DNA of 38,170 bases, taken from Phycisphaerales bacterium (GTDB taxonomy: Bacteria; Planctomycetota; Phycisphaerae; Phycisphaerales; UBA1924). The notes under the pieces were generated by a model, which ran no database searches, had not been told where the DNA came from, and was given only the letters and a program-made list of their open reading frames with translations. Shown here piece by piece: positions 33,083 through 38,170 of the stretch. The stretch's first letter is position 1; each line of letters opens with the position of its first letter. The DNA lies in NCBI GenBank assembly GCA_022072615.1, contig JAJVHS010000035.1, positions 1 to 38,170 on the forward strand, read 5' to 3'. The position numbers were made by a program, and so were the translations under genes.

Positions 33083-33820
33083 TCAACTCCCAGGCCGAAC
33101 CCCGCACTCCGGGCACACGGCCTCACCGATCCCTCGCCTGTCATACCCACACGCTGCGCACCGATGACGCTGTTTCCGCAGGGCTCGGCGAATCCAGCAC
33201 GGCGAGGCGAGCACAACCCACCACGCGCCGGCGTACACGACCGTGTTCCCGGCCATGCCCCGCCACAAAATCCCAGTTGGTACACACCAGGCGACCTTGG
33301 GCCCGCTGCCAAAACGCGAATAGTTCCACCACGGAAACTGGGCGTCCGAAGTTGAATCGGTGGCTGGCACGCCTGTTTCGCCGACGAACGGCCAAACCCG
33401 TAGTACATGGTGAGCAACTTCGGAATGCATCAGGCGCGTACCGCCGCCGAGCCGCCGGTGTGAATCGGAGCATGACCACATGCACACCATGGGCCATCCG
33501 ACCTGAGATTCCCGTCGATGATTTGGCCGGATACCGGGAGGATGGCAACGCCGAGGTGGAAAACTCGCTCGTTCGTGGCGAAGTTCGAGTTCGTGTGTTT
33601 CCATGTCGATGACGACAATACCAGTTGCCGGACGCGACTCGAGATACAGCGTCGCCGTGCCCGGCAGATCAGCTCGCTGCCATACAAGTTGCACCATCGC
33701 CTCTGACGATTGACCCGCGCACAAGTCAGCCCCCCACATCGTGATTCCCCACGCCACACCCACCGACGTCACCGCGCCGAACACCACCAATAGGCACAAC
33801 TTGGTCGCGAGCCTCATCAT
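33083..33820 (-). CDS. Membrane protein with C-terminal zinc ribbon, planctomycete family
   Basis: The 245-residue protein has an N-terminal hydrophobic segment (LATKLCLLVVFGAVTSVGVAW), a poorly recognisable middle, a second membrane segment (TVVYAGAWWVVLASPCWI) and a basic stretch leading to a zinc ribbon, HRCAACGYD then VCPECG. I recognise the combination of PTGILWRGMAGN, a membrane helix, Arg/Lys residues and CxxCGYDxRG...CPECG as common in planctomycete hypothetical proteins. The role is unknown. Base composition is lower in GC than neighbouring genes and the middle (about 105-165) is rich in Cys, His and Arg, so an undetected frameshift pair is possible. TAGAGT lies four bases before the ATG at 33820 (seven before a second ATG at 33817). 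Confidence 0.65.
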   Translation of the reverse strand: MMRLATKLCLLVVFGAVTSVGVAWGITMWGADLCAGQSSEAMVQLVWQRADLPGTATLYLESRPATGIVVIDMETHELELRHERASFPPRRCHPPGIRPNHRRESQVGWPMVCMWSCSDSHRRLGGGTRLMHSEVAHHVLRVWPFVGETGVPATDSTSDAQFPWWNYSRFGSGPKVAWCVPTGILWRGMAGNTVVYAGAWWVVLASPCWIRRALRKQRHRCAACGYDRRGIGEAVCPECGVRPGS

Positions 33821-33824
33821 CCGC

Positions 33825-33830
33825 ACTCTA
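33825..33830 (-). promoter_or_regulatory. Putative -10 box (TAGAGT) for the zinc-ribbon gene
   Basis: On the minus strand TAGAGT is followed by GCGG and two ATG codons in a row. It is part of the TANNNT-near-ATG set. Confidence 0.35.
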
Positions 33831-33889
33831 CTCGCGTGAGATCTCGGTCGCACACGTGTCCCCTCCGTGCTCTCCGTGCCCTTTGTGGT

Positions 33890-33895
33890 TAATCT
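33890..33895 (+). promoter_or_regulatory. Putative -10 box (TAATCT) for the GH172 gene
   Basis: TAATCT is followed by CTCCTCC and the ATG at 33903. It sits at the end of a CTCCGTG-type repeat (33861-33880), suggesting that a repeat-derived sequence supplies the promoter. Confidence 0.35.
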
Positions 33896-33902
33896 CTCCT
33901 CC

Positions 33903-35018
33903 ATGTTCTATCTGTCGAGCCTCACCCGCCTCCAGAACTCCCAGACCCGCTCCATTTCCGCCGAGAACCCCACCGGCGCCAAGTCCGCCGGCGCCCAGGC
34001 CTCGCCGGGCGACCCCGGCACCACGCCCGCCGCCTCCGACCTCGGCAAAGGCTGGAAAGTCCGCCCGTGCCTCAAGGACCTTCAGCCCGGGCAGACCGTC
34101 ACCCTCGCCGACATCGAAGGCCCGGGCGTCATCCAGCACATGTGGTTCACCGTCCTGACCGACGTTCACCGCTGCCTGGCCCTGCGCATCTACTACGACG
34201 ACCAGCCGCACCCCTCCGTCGAGTGCCCGCTCGGCGACTTCTTCGCCAACGGCCTCGACGGCCTGGCCCTCGTCAACTCCATGCCCGTCGCCGTCAACCC
34301 CAAGGGCGGCATGAACTGCTACTGGCCCATGCCCTTCCGCAAGCGCTTCCGCCTCACCATCACGCACGACGGGCCCAAGCCACTCAACGAACTCTTCTAC
34401 CAGATCACCTGGTCGCAGGAACCAGCGGGGGGCGTCCCCGACGACGCCGCGTACTTCCACGCCTCGTGGCGACGCTCGATGACCACCCGCGACCACCCCG
34501 AGCACACCATCCTCGACAACGTCACCGGCCGCGGGCACTACGTCGGCACCTCGCTCGTCTGGGCCCAGCTCTCCACCTGGTGGTGGGGGGAGGGCGAGGT
34601 CAAGTTCTTCATCGACGGCGATCCCCAGGGCAGCCCGACCATCTGCGGGACCGGCACCGAGGACTACTTCGGCGGCGCGTGGGGCTTCGTCATGGACCAC
34701 GCGACCGACCTGACACCGACGACCTACTCCACGCCCTTCCTGGGTTACACCCAGGCCGTCTGCGGCACGACCCCGCAGGAGAAAGCCAGGATCGGCCCCC
34801 GTCCGCCCCAGCACAACCTCTACCGCTGGCACATCCCCGACCCCGTCCGGTTCTCCAAGGACCTGCGCGTCACCGTCCAGGCGCTGGGATGGTGGGTCCA
34901 GTCGGGCAAGTACCAGCCGCTGACCGACGACATCGCTTCGGTCGCGTTCTGGTACCAGACGCTCCCCTCGGCCCCGCTTGTCCCCCTGCCTCCCATGGAC
35001 GGCCGCTGGCCGCGATGA
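33903..35018 (+). CDS. DUF2961 / GH172 family glycoside hydrolase
   Basis: The 371-residue protein matches DUF2961, now classed as GH172; characterised members act on alpha-D-fructofuranoside or alpha-D-arabinofuranoside linkages. Family features are DIEGPGVIQHMWFTV, RIYYDDQPHPSVECPLGDFF with an acidic active-site residue, MNCYWPMPFRKRFRLTI, and FIDGD followed by CGTGTEDYFGGAWGF with the second key Glu. The family forms a double jelly-roll fold. No signal peptide is visible from the ATG at 33903, so it may be cytoplasmic; an in-frame upstream ATG at 33867 gives only a weak hydrophobic stretch. A Ser/Thr/Ala-rich segment (about 15-42) precedes the fold. It may belong to the same sugar-use theme as the GH2-GH51 protein, though 12 kb separate them. 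Confidence 0.88.
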   Translation: MFYLSSLTRLQNSQTRSISAENPTGAKSAGAQASPGDPGTTPAASDLGKGWKVRPCLKDLQPGQTVTLADIEGPGVIQHMWFTVLTDVHRCLALRIYYDDQPHPSVECPLGDFFANGLDGLALVNSMPVAVNPKGGMNCYWPMPFRKRFRLTITHDGPKPLNELFYQITWSQEPAGGVPDDAAYFHASWRRSMTTRDHPEHTILDNVTGRGHYVGTSLVWAQLSTWWWGEGEVKFFIDGDPQGSPTICGTGTEDYFGGAWGFVMDHATDLTPTTYSTPFLGYTQAVCGTTPQEKARIGPRPPQHNLYRWHIPDPVRFSKDLRVTVQALGWWVQSGKYQPLTDDIASVAFWYQTLPSAPLVPLPPMDGRWPR

Positions 35019-35130
35019 CCCATCCTCCGTGCTACCCTTTGTCCCTCCGGGCACTCTCCTCGGTCAGGTTCGGTGTACGAGCCGGCCGGGTTGACGAACC
35101 CTCGCCCGAGCGAGCGTGGAGCCAGACCTG

Positions 35131-35883
35131 ATGAAAGCTTCGTTGAGCGCGGCGTTCTGCCTGTTCCTGTGCTGCGGCCTTTGTGCCGGCATCGCGGTCG
35201 CCCAGCCCCAGCAGATCAATCCCGAGACCCTCCGCACGGGCCGCCCGGCGTCGCCAGCCCAGCCCGCTCCCCAGCAGCCCGCGCCGGCCCAGCCCGAACG
35301 CGAGCTGACACCCGAAGAAAAGGCCATGGAAGAGGCCGCCGCGCCCGACGAGAACCACGCCAAGCTCAAGAAGTACCTCGGCCGCTGGGACGGCACCATG
35401 AAGCTCCACATGGGTCCCGAACCCGTCGAGACCACCACGACCGTCATCGCCCGCTGGGAGCCCGGCATGGGCGAGCGCTTCCTGATCCAGGACCACAACG
35501 GCCGGATCATGGACCGCCCCTTCCGCGGCACGTCCACCTGGGGTTACAACAAGGTCACCAAGAAGTACGAGTCCGTCTGGCGGGACAACATGGGCACCGG
35601 CATGATGATCTCCTATGGCGAGATGTCGGCCGACACCAAGACCCTCACGTTCAACGGCCAGTACGACGACCCGATGACCGGTGGCAAGATGAAGACCCGC
35701 GAGGTCTACACCTGGGAAAGCGACGACGTCTACACCTTCGAGATGTTCCAGACCGGTTCCGACGGCAAGGAAACCAAGGTCGTCGAGGGCAAGTTCACCA
35801 AGAGCCAGAGCGTCGGCCGCCCGGGCATCCAGCAGCGCCCGGTCACCGTCCCCAACAAGCCCGCCGAGCCGGCCCCCAAGTAA
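35131..35883 (+). CDS. DUF1579 family exported protein
   Basis: The 250-residue protein begins with a signal peptide (LSAAFCLFLCCGLCAGIAVAQ) and a Pro/Ala/Gln-rich spacer. The DUF1579 domain (about 80-230) shows the family pattern well: HAKLKKYLGRWDGTMKLHMG, GMGERFLIQDHNG, FRGTSTWGYNKVTKKYESVW and later EVYTWESDDVYTFEM. The domain is probably a lipocalin-like barrel without a known ligand. It is a clearer family member than the protein at 14142-14828. GGAG lies about nine bases before the ATG. The spacing to GH172 (112 bases, same strand) allows co-transcription, but a CTCCGTG-type repeat lies between them. Confidence 0.88.
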   Translation: MKASLSAAFCLFLCCGLCAGIAVAQPQQINPETLRTGRPASPAQPAPQQPAPAQPERELTPEEKAMEEAAAPDENHAKLKKYLGRWDGTMKLHMGPEPVETTTTVIARWEPGMGERFLIQDHNGRIMDRPFRGTSTWGYNKVTKKYESVWRDNMGTGMMISYGEMSADTKTLTFNGQYDDPMTGGKMKTREVYTWESDDVYTFEMFQTGSDGKETKVVEGKFTKSQSVGRPGIQQRPVTVPNKPAEPAPK

Positions 35884-35897
35884 GCCGAAACAACCCC

Positions 35898-35993
35898 AAT
35901 ACGTCCGTATTTATTCCCGAATCTGGTGCCGCCAATTCAGGTGTGGTACCATGATTTCCCGAATCATCCTCCTCTCGGCGTCATCCGAGAGGA
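35898..35993 (+). promoter_or_regulatory. Structured leader region before the Cys/Met-repeat lipoprotein
   Basis: AATACG-TC-CGTATT (35898-35911) follows the DUF1579 stop. TTCCCGAATC is repeated directly at 35914 and 35956, 42 bases apart. A possible -10 box TACCAT is at 35946-35951, preceded by TGTGG. Two hairpins follow it: ATGATT-TCCCG-AATCAT (35951-35967) and TCCTCTCGG/CCGAGAGGA (35970-35993). The putative transcript would have a leader of about 110 bases, which could hold a regulatory structure. No known riboswitch is recognised. Confidence 0.4.
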
Positions 35994-36060
35994 TCCCGGG
36001 CCGCTTCCTGGCCCATCCATTTGGTTTCACAGGCGACATTCACCCAAGGAGTTTGGTCCC

Positions 36061-36411
36061 ATGAAGAAGATCGTTTGCCTCGGCGCCGTTGCTCTGCTCG
36101 CCCTCTGTGGCTGTGACAGCAACGAGAAATCGTCCAACATGTCCGTCATGTCCGGCAAGGACGGCGCCTGCTGCGCCGAGAAGGACGCCAAGACCTGCGC
36201 CGAGACGAGCGCCGACAAGAGCAACATGTCGGTCATGAGCGAGAAGAAGGAGTGCTCGGGCGAGGCCAAGACCTGCTCCGACAAGAACGCCAAGACCTGC
36301 TCCGAGAAGGGCGCCGAGAAGAGCAACATGTCGGTCATGAGCGACAAGAAGGAATGCTCCGGCGAGGGCAAGACCTGCCCCGTGACCGGCAAGACCGGCG
36401 AGAATCACTGA
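36061..36411 (+). CDS. Small lipoprotein with three Cys/Met/Lys-rich tandem repeats
   Basis: The 116-residue protein has a lipoprotein signal peptide (MKKIVCLGAVALLALCGC, lipidated Cys18). The mature part is three imperfect repeats of about 30 residues, each starting NMSVMS and continuing with Lys/Glu-rich sequence and Cys pairs (GACCAEKDAKTC, KECSGEAKTCSDKNAKTC, KECSGEGKTC). Counting Cys and Met, it is well suited to bind soft metals such as copper, but no named metallothionein or copper motif is present, so this is inference. AAGGAG lies about eleven bases before the ATG. A strong intrinsic terminator follows 47 bases after the stop, and a structured leader precedes it, so it is a single-gene unit. 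Confidence 0.85.
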   Translation: MKKIVCLGAVALLALCGCDSNEKSSNMSVMSGKDGACCAEKDAKTCAETSADKSNMSVMSEKKECSGEAKTCSDKNAKTCSEKGAEKSNMSVMSDKKECSGEGKTCPVTGKTGENH

Positions 36412-36458
36412 TTGATCTCACTCCGGGTTTCGGCCCGTGAGGACGCATGATCGTCAAG

Positions 36459-36488
36459 ACGCCCGGGCCACGCGCCCGGGCGTTTTTT
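36459..36488 (+). terminator. Intrinsic terminator after the lipoprotein gene
   Basis: ACGCCCGGGC (36459-36468) pairs perfectly with GCCCGGGCGT (36474-36483) around a five-base loop, followed directly by T residues to 36488. This is the best intrinsic terminator in the window. Confidence 0.9.
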
Positions 36489-36508
36489 ATGTCCCCGCAC
36501 CGTCTCCC

Positions 36509-36514
36509 TATCAT
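36509..36514 (+). promoter_or_regulatory. Putative -10 box (TATCAT) for a leaderless pheS transcript
   Basis: TATCAT is followed by CCCGACCC and the ATG at 36523. There is no Shine-Dalgarno sequence. The preceding terminator ends 20 bases upstream, so pheS needs its own promoter. Confidence 0.5.
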
Positions 36515-36522
36515 CCCGACCC

Positions 36523-37569
36523 ATGCTCGAGCTACTCAACCAGATCGAATCCTCCGCCCTCACCGACATCGCCGGCGTTTCGAACGCCGACGCCCTCGAG
36601 CAGTGGCGCATCGCATACCTCGGCGGGTCGGGCAAGGTCAAGACCGCCTGGGCCGGCTTCAAGGACGTCCCCAAGGACCAGAAGGCCGCCGTCGGCGCCC
36701 GCTTCAAGACCCTCAACGAGGCCCTCGACAAGGCCCTCGCCGAGAAGAAGCTCCAGCTCGCCAGCGCCGCGCCCGCCGCCGCCGGGCCGCAGCTCGACGT
36801 CACCGAGCCCGGGCTCATCTCCGCCGCCGCCGTCGGCCGCCGCCACATCATCTCGCGCGTTCGCGATGAACTCGTGGACGTCTTCGCCCGCATGGGCTTC
36901 GACGTCGCCGATGGGCCCGAACTCGAGGACGACGAGCACAACTTCATCAAGCTCAACATCCCGCCCGAGCACCCCGCCCGCGACCCCATCGACAACTTCT
37001 ACATCGACGACCCCGCGCGCCACTCGCGCCCGCGCATGCTCCGCTCGCAGACCTCGACCGTCCAGATCCGCGTGATGGAGCAGGCCGTCGCGGCCGGCTG
37101 GGGCGTCGCGGGCAGCCCGCCCATCAAGGTCGTCGCCCCCGGCCGCGTCTACCGCCCCGACACCGTCGACGCCACCCACTCGTTCATGTTCCACCAGATC
37201 GAGGGCCTCTACGTCGACCGCGGCGTCACCATGTCCGACCTCAAGACCACGCTCCTCTCCTTCGCCAAAGCCTACTTCGGCCCCGGCGCCGAGGTCCGCC
37301 TGCGCCCGTCCTTCTTCCCCTTCACCGAGCCGTCGGCCGAGTTCGACATGAAGATCCGCCTCCGCCCCGACCAGCCCGAGCGGTGGATCGAGCTCGGCGG
37401 CTGCGGCCTGGTCGACCCCGCCGTTTTCGAAGCCTGCGGCATCGACCCCGAGATGTGGACCGGCTTTGCCTTCGGCTTCGGCATCGAACGCCTCGCCATG
37501 GGCAAATACGGCATCCCCGACATCCGCATGCTCTTCGAGAACGACGTGCGCTTCCTGCAGCAGCTTTGA
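36523..37569 (+). CDS. pheS: Phenylalanine-tRNA ligase alpha subunit
   Basis: The 348-residue protein is the catalytic alpha subunit of the class II phenylalanyl-tRNA synthetase. The N-terminal coiled coil (about 1-90) is followed by the catalytic core: GFDVADGPELEDDEHNF, the motif 2 region RMLRSQTSTVQIR with PGRVYRPDTVDATHSFMFHQ, the phenylalanine pocket FFPFTEPSAEFD, GCGLV and motif 3 GFGIERLAMG. All expected signature blocks are present and the length is normal. In most bacteria pheT follows directly in an operon; here the next 590 bases contain only repeats, so pheT must lie elsewhere. The transcript looks leaderless. Confidence 0.97.
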   Translation: MLELLNQIESSALTDIAGVSNADALEQWRIAYLGGSGKVKTAWAGFKDVPKDQKAAVGARFKTLNEALDKALAEKKLQLASAAPAAAGPQLDVTEPGLISAAAVGRRHIISRVRDELVDVFARMGFDVADGPELEDDEHNFIKLNIPPEHPARDPIDNFYIDDPARHSRPRMLRSQTSTVQIRVMEQAVAAGWGVAGSPPIKVVAPGRVYRPDTVDATHSFMFHQIEGLYVDRGVTMSDLKTTLLSFAKAYFGPGAEVRLRPSFFPFTEPSAEFDMKIRLRPDQPERWIELGGCGLVDPAVFEACGIDPEMWTGFAFGFGIERLAMGKYGIPDIRMLFENDVRFLQQL

Positions 37570-37574
37570 AGAAG

Positions 37575-37638
37575 AAGGCATCGAGGCATCAAGGCATCGA
37601 GGCATCAAGGCATCGAGGCATCCAGGCATCAAGGCACC
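37575..37638. repeat. 16-bp tandem repeat directly after pheS
   Basis: Three perfect copies of AAGGCATCGAGGCATC start at 37575, 37591 and 37607, and a degenerate fourth ends at 37638. Each unit is two 8-bp halves (AAGGCATC, GAGGCATC). The array begins six bases after the pheS stop codon. Confidence 0.9.
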
Positions 37639-37706
37639 AAGTTCCGTGCTGCTGGGCTTTCTCTCCGTGCTACTGGGCGCTCTTCCGCCAGTGTTTCATT
37701 CCGTGC

Positions 37707-37740
37707 CACTGACCTTGGAGGCTTTGCAAAGAGGTCAGTG
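37707..37740. repeat. GTGCCACTG-family hairpin (ACCT subtype)
   Basis: CACTGACCT (37707-37715) pairs with AGGTCAGTG (37732-37740); the loop region carries GGAGGCTTTGCAAAG against GGAGGCTCTGCGACG in the copy at 1810. Confidence 0.75.
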
Positions 37741-37763
37741 CTGCCGGCACGCACGGCTTGCCT

Positions 37764-37798
37764 TGAATTTCAACTTTGCCATGTGACCTTTGAACTTT
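37764..37798. repeat. Degenerate heptad tract
   Basis: Five consecutive 7-base units, TGAATTT, CAACTTT, GCCATGT, GACCTTT and GAACTTT, share a T-rich second half. GAACTTT is the same heptad as in island 1. Confidence 0.6.
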
Positions 37799-37808
37799 CC
37801 ACCAGTGC

Positions 37809-37831
37809 CACTGGCGGCTTGCCCGCCAGTG
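37809..37831. repeat. GTGCCACTG-family hairpin (GGCGG subtype)
   Basis: CACTGGCGG (37809-37817) pairs perfectly with CCGCCAGTG (37823-37831) across a five-base loop. The inner stem differs from the ACCT subtype while the CACTG/CAGTG ends are unchanged. A decayed copy of this subtype is at 32508. Confidence 0.75.
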
Positions 37832-37855
37832 CTTGTCAGTCGCTGCATTTCGTGC

Positions 37856-37889
37856 CACTGCCCTCGGAGGCCCTGCGACGAGGTCAGTG
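37856..37889. repeat. GTGCCACTG-family hairpin (CCCTCG variant)
   Basis: CACTGCCCTCG (37856-37866) faces CGAGGTCAGTG (37879-37889) with one mismatch. The loop is nearly the same as in the copy at 1810. Confidence 0.7.
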
Positions 37890-37918
37890 CTGACAGCGCG
37901 CGGCGTGACTCCGTCCGC

Positions 37919-37965
37919 GGCCCGCGAAGCGGGCCGACGGTCGTTGCCAGGGGCGCAGCCCCTGG
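37919..37965. repeat. Two-hairpin repeat module, copy 2
   Basis: Hairpin 1 is GGCCCGC-GAA-GCGGGCC (37919-37935) and hairpin 2 is CCAGGGGC-GCA-GCCCCTGG (37947-37965). Relative to copy 1 at 32969, one pair in hairpin 1 (T-A to C-G) and one in hairpin 2 (C-G to G-C) changed on both sides. The spacer keeps the CGTTG sequence. Confidence 0.8.
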
Positions 37966-38002
37966 AACAAGTGCCGCCCCATCTCCTCCGCTCTTCCCTC
38001 TC

Positions 38003-38023
38003 CTCGCCCGTGAAACGGGCGAG
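38003..38023. repeat. GAA-triloop hairpin CTCGCCCGT-GAA-ACGGGCGAG
   Basis: A nine-bp perfect stem with GAA loop, the longest in the set. The outer pairs differ from the other three copies. Confidence 0.75.
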
Positions 38024-38049
38024 CGAATCCTCCTTCACGCCTCCCGCGC

Positions 38050-38093
38050 GGTGTAACGACCACGTCCGTGCGCACATCTGTGGTCGTTACACC
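38050..38093. repeat. 14-bp perfect inverted repeat with 16-base loop
   Basis: GGTGTAACGACCAC (38050-38063) pairs with GTGGTCGTTACACC (38080-38093). The loop holds a GTGCGCAC palindrome, so a cruciform with a second small stem is possible. No T run follows on either strand. It lies about 66 bases before a possible start codon at 38160 and could be an operator or a leader hairpin. Confidence 0.75.
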
Positions 38094-38159
38094 AAAACCG
38101 CCTCCAAATCCACGCGATCAAGTTTGCGTCGCCGCGCTGTTCCGCCGAATCTGGTCCGC

Positions 38160-38170
38160 ATGAACACCTC
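38160..38170 (+). CDS. Possible start of a gene running off the window
   Basis: ATG at 38160 begins Met-Asn-Thr before the window ends. GAATCT lies seven bases upstream, similar in position but not in sequence to the TANNNT boxes of other genes. Nothing more can be said. Confidence 0.2.

Larger units (their letters stand above)
37570..38159. repeat. Non-coding repeat island 2
   Basis: This 590-base stretch after pheS contains no convincing gene. In order it holds a 16-bp tandem repeat (37575-37638), degenerate GTGCTRCTGGG copies (about 37646-37696), a GTGCCACTG hairpin (37707-37740), a degenerate heptad tract (37764-37798), two more GTGCCACTG hairpins (37809-37831, 37856-37889), the two-hairpin module copy 2 (37919-37965), a lone GAA hairpin (38003-38023) and a 14-bp inverted repeat (38050-38093). 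Open frames across it on both strands are repeat-derived and have no family features. Confidence 0.8.

Noticed and set aside
32562..33116. Open frame with repeated GIGHWALVQDQKAL peptide
   Set aside because: It is created by the 42-bp tandem repeat, which stays open because 42 is a multiple of three; other frames across the array are open too.
37670..38077. Possible small genes in island 2 on both strands
   Set aside because: They consist of hairpin and direct repeats in translation, with no start signals or family features.
1..38170. tRNA or rRNA genes
   Set aside because: I looked for GGTTCRA-type T-loops followed by acceptor stems and for conserved rRNA stretches and found none; a tRNAscan run would settle it.

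Overview
The window looks like a chromosomal segment of a GC-rich planctomycete, most likely class Phycisphaerae. This is inferred from gene families only, since there is no rRNA in the window. The signs are a secreted protein ending in paired calcium loops of the form DFDGSGFVDTDD with a terminal Cys, a membrane protein ending in a CAACGYD...CPECG zinc ribbon, DUF1844 and two DUF1579 proteins, a DUF2961 (GH172) enzyme, and large secreted glycosidases and peptidases. I see no tRNA, rRNA, CRISPR array, prophage or insertion sequence.

Layout. 1-9.3 kb is mostly housekeeping: the end of a Cys-rich protein, a 2-oxo acid dehydrogenase E2, an O-methyltransferase, a YraN-type nuclease-like protein, a SurA-like lipoprotein, DUF1844, a KefB/YbaL-type antiporter, heme O synthase (ctaB) and a methyltransferase. 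9.4-14.2 kb holds secreted proteins: a retropepsin-like protein with a calcium-loop tail, an esterase and a CocE-type lipoprotein hydrolase. 14.1-22.1 kb holds a DUF1579 protein translationally coupled to an MFS transporter, a ROK regulator and, divergent from it, a 1528-residue secreted protein that joins a complete GH2 enzyme to a complete GH51 enzyme. 22.2-24.7 kb is a two-gene signalling pair: a soluble histidine kinase and an NtrC-like sigma-54 activator whose receiver domain lacks the phosphoacceptor Asp. 24.8-28.0 kb holds a DUF3299 protein, an FtsX-type permease with a His-rich extracytoplasmic loop and a small membrane protein. 28.2-32.4 kb holds a GT4 glycosyltransferase with an added C-terminal Rossmann-like domain and an S9 dipeptidyl peptidase. 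33.1-37.6 kb holds the zinc-ribbon protein, GH172, DUF1579, a Cys/Met-repeat lipoprotein and pheS.

Two intergenic islands (about 32.44-33.08 kb and 37.57-38.16 kb) are packed with non-coding repeats. They contain 7-bp-periodic direct repeats, hairpins beginning GTGCCACTG, and GAA-triloop hairpins whose stems differ between copies but stay complementary. Three repeat classes occur in both islands, and one GTGCCACTG hairpin also serves as the terminator-like structure after the E2 gene.

A second pattern runs through the window. At least nine genes have a TANNNT hexamer 4-9 bases before the ATG and mostly no Shine-Dalgarno sequence, which suggests leaderless transcripts. Other genes have clear GGAGG-like sites and longer leaders. 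No single known defence or mobile system is present. The best candidates for undescribed biology are the GH2-GH51 fusion under a ROK regulator, the pseudo-receiver sigma-54 pair, and the covarying hairpin and heptad repeat islands.
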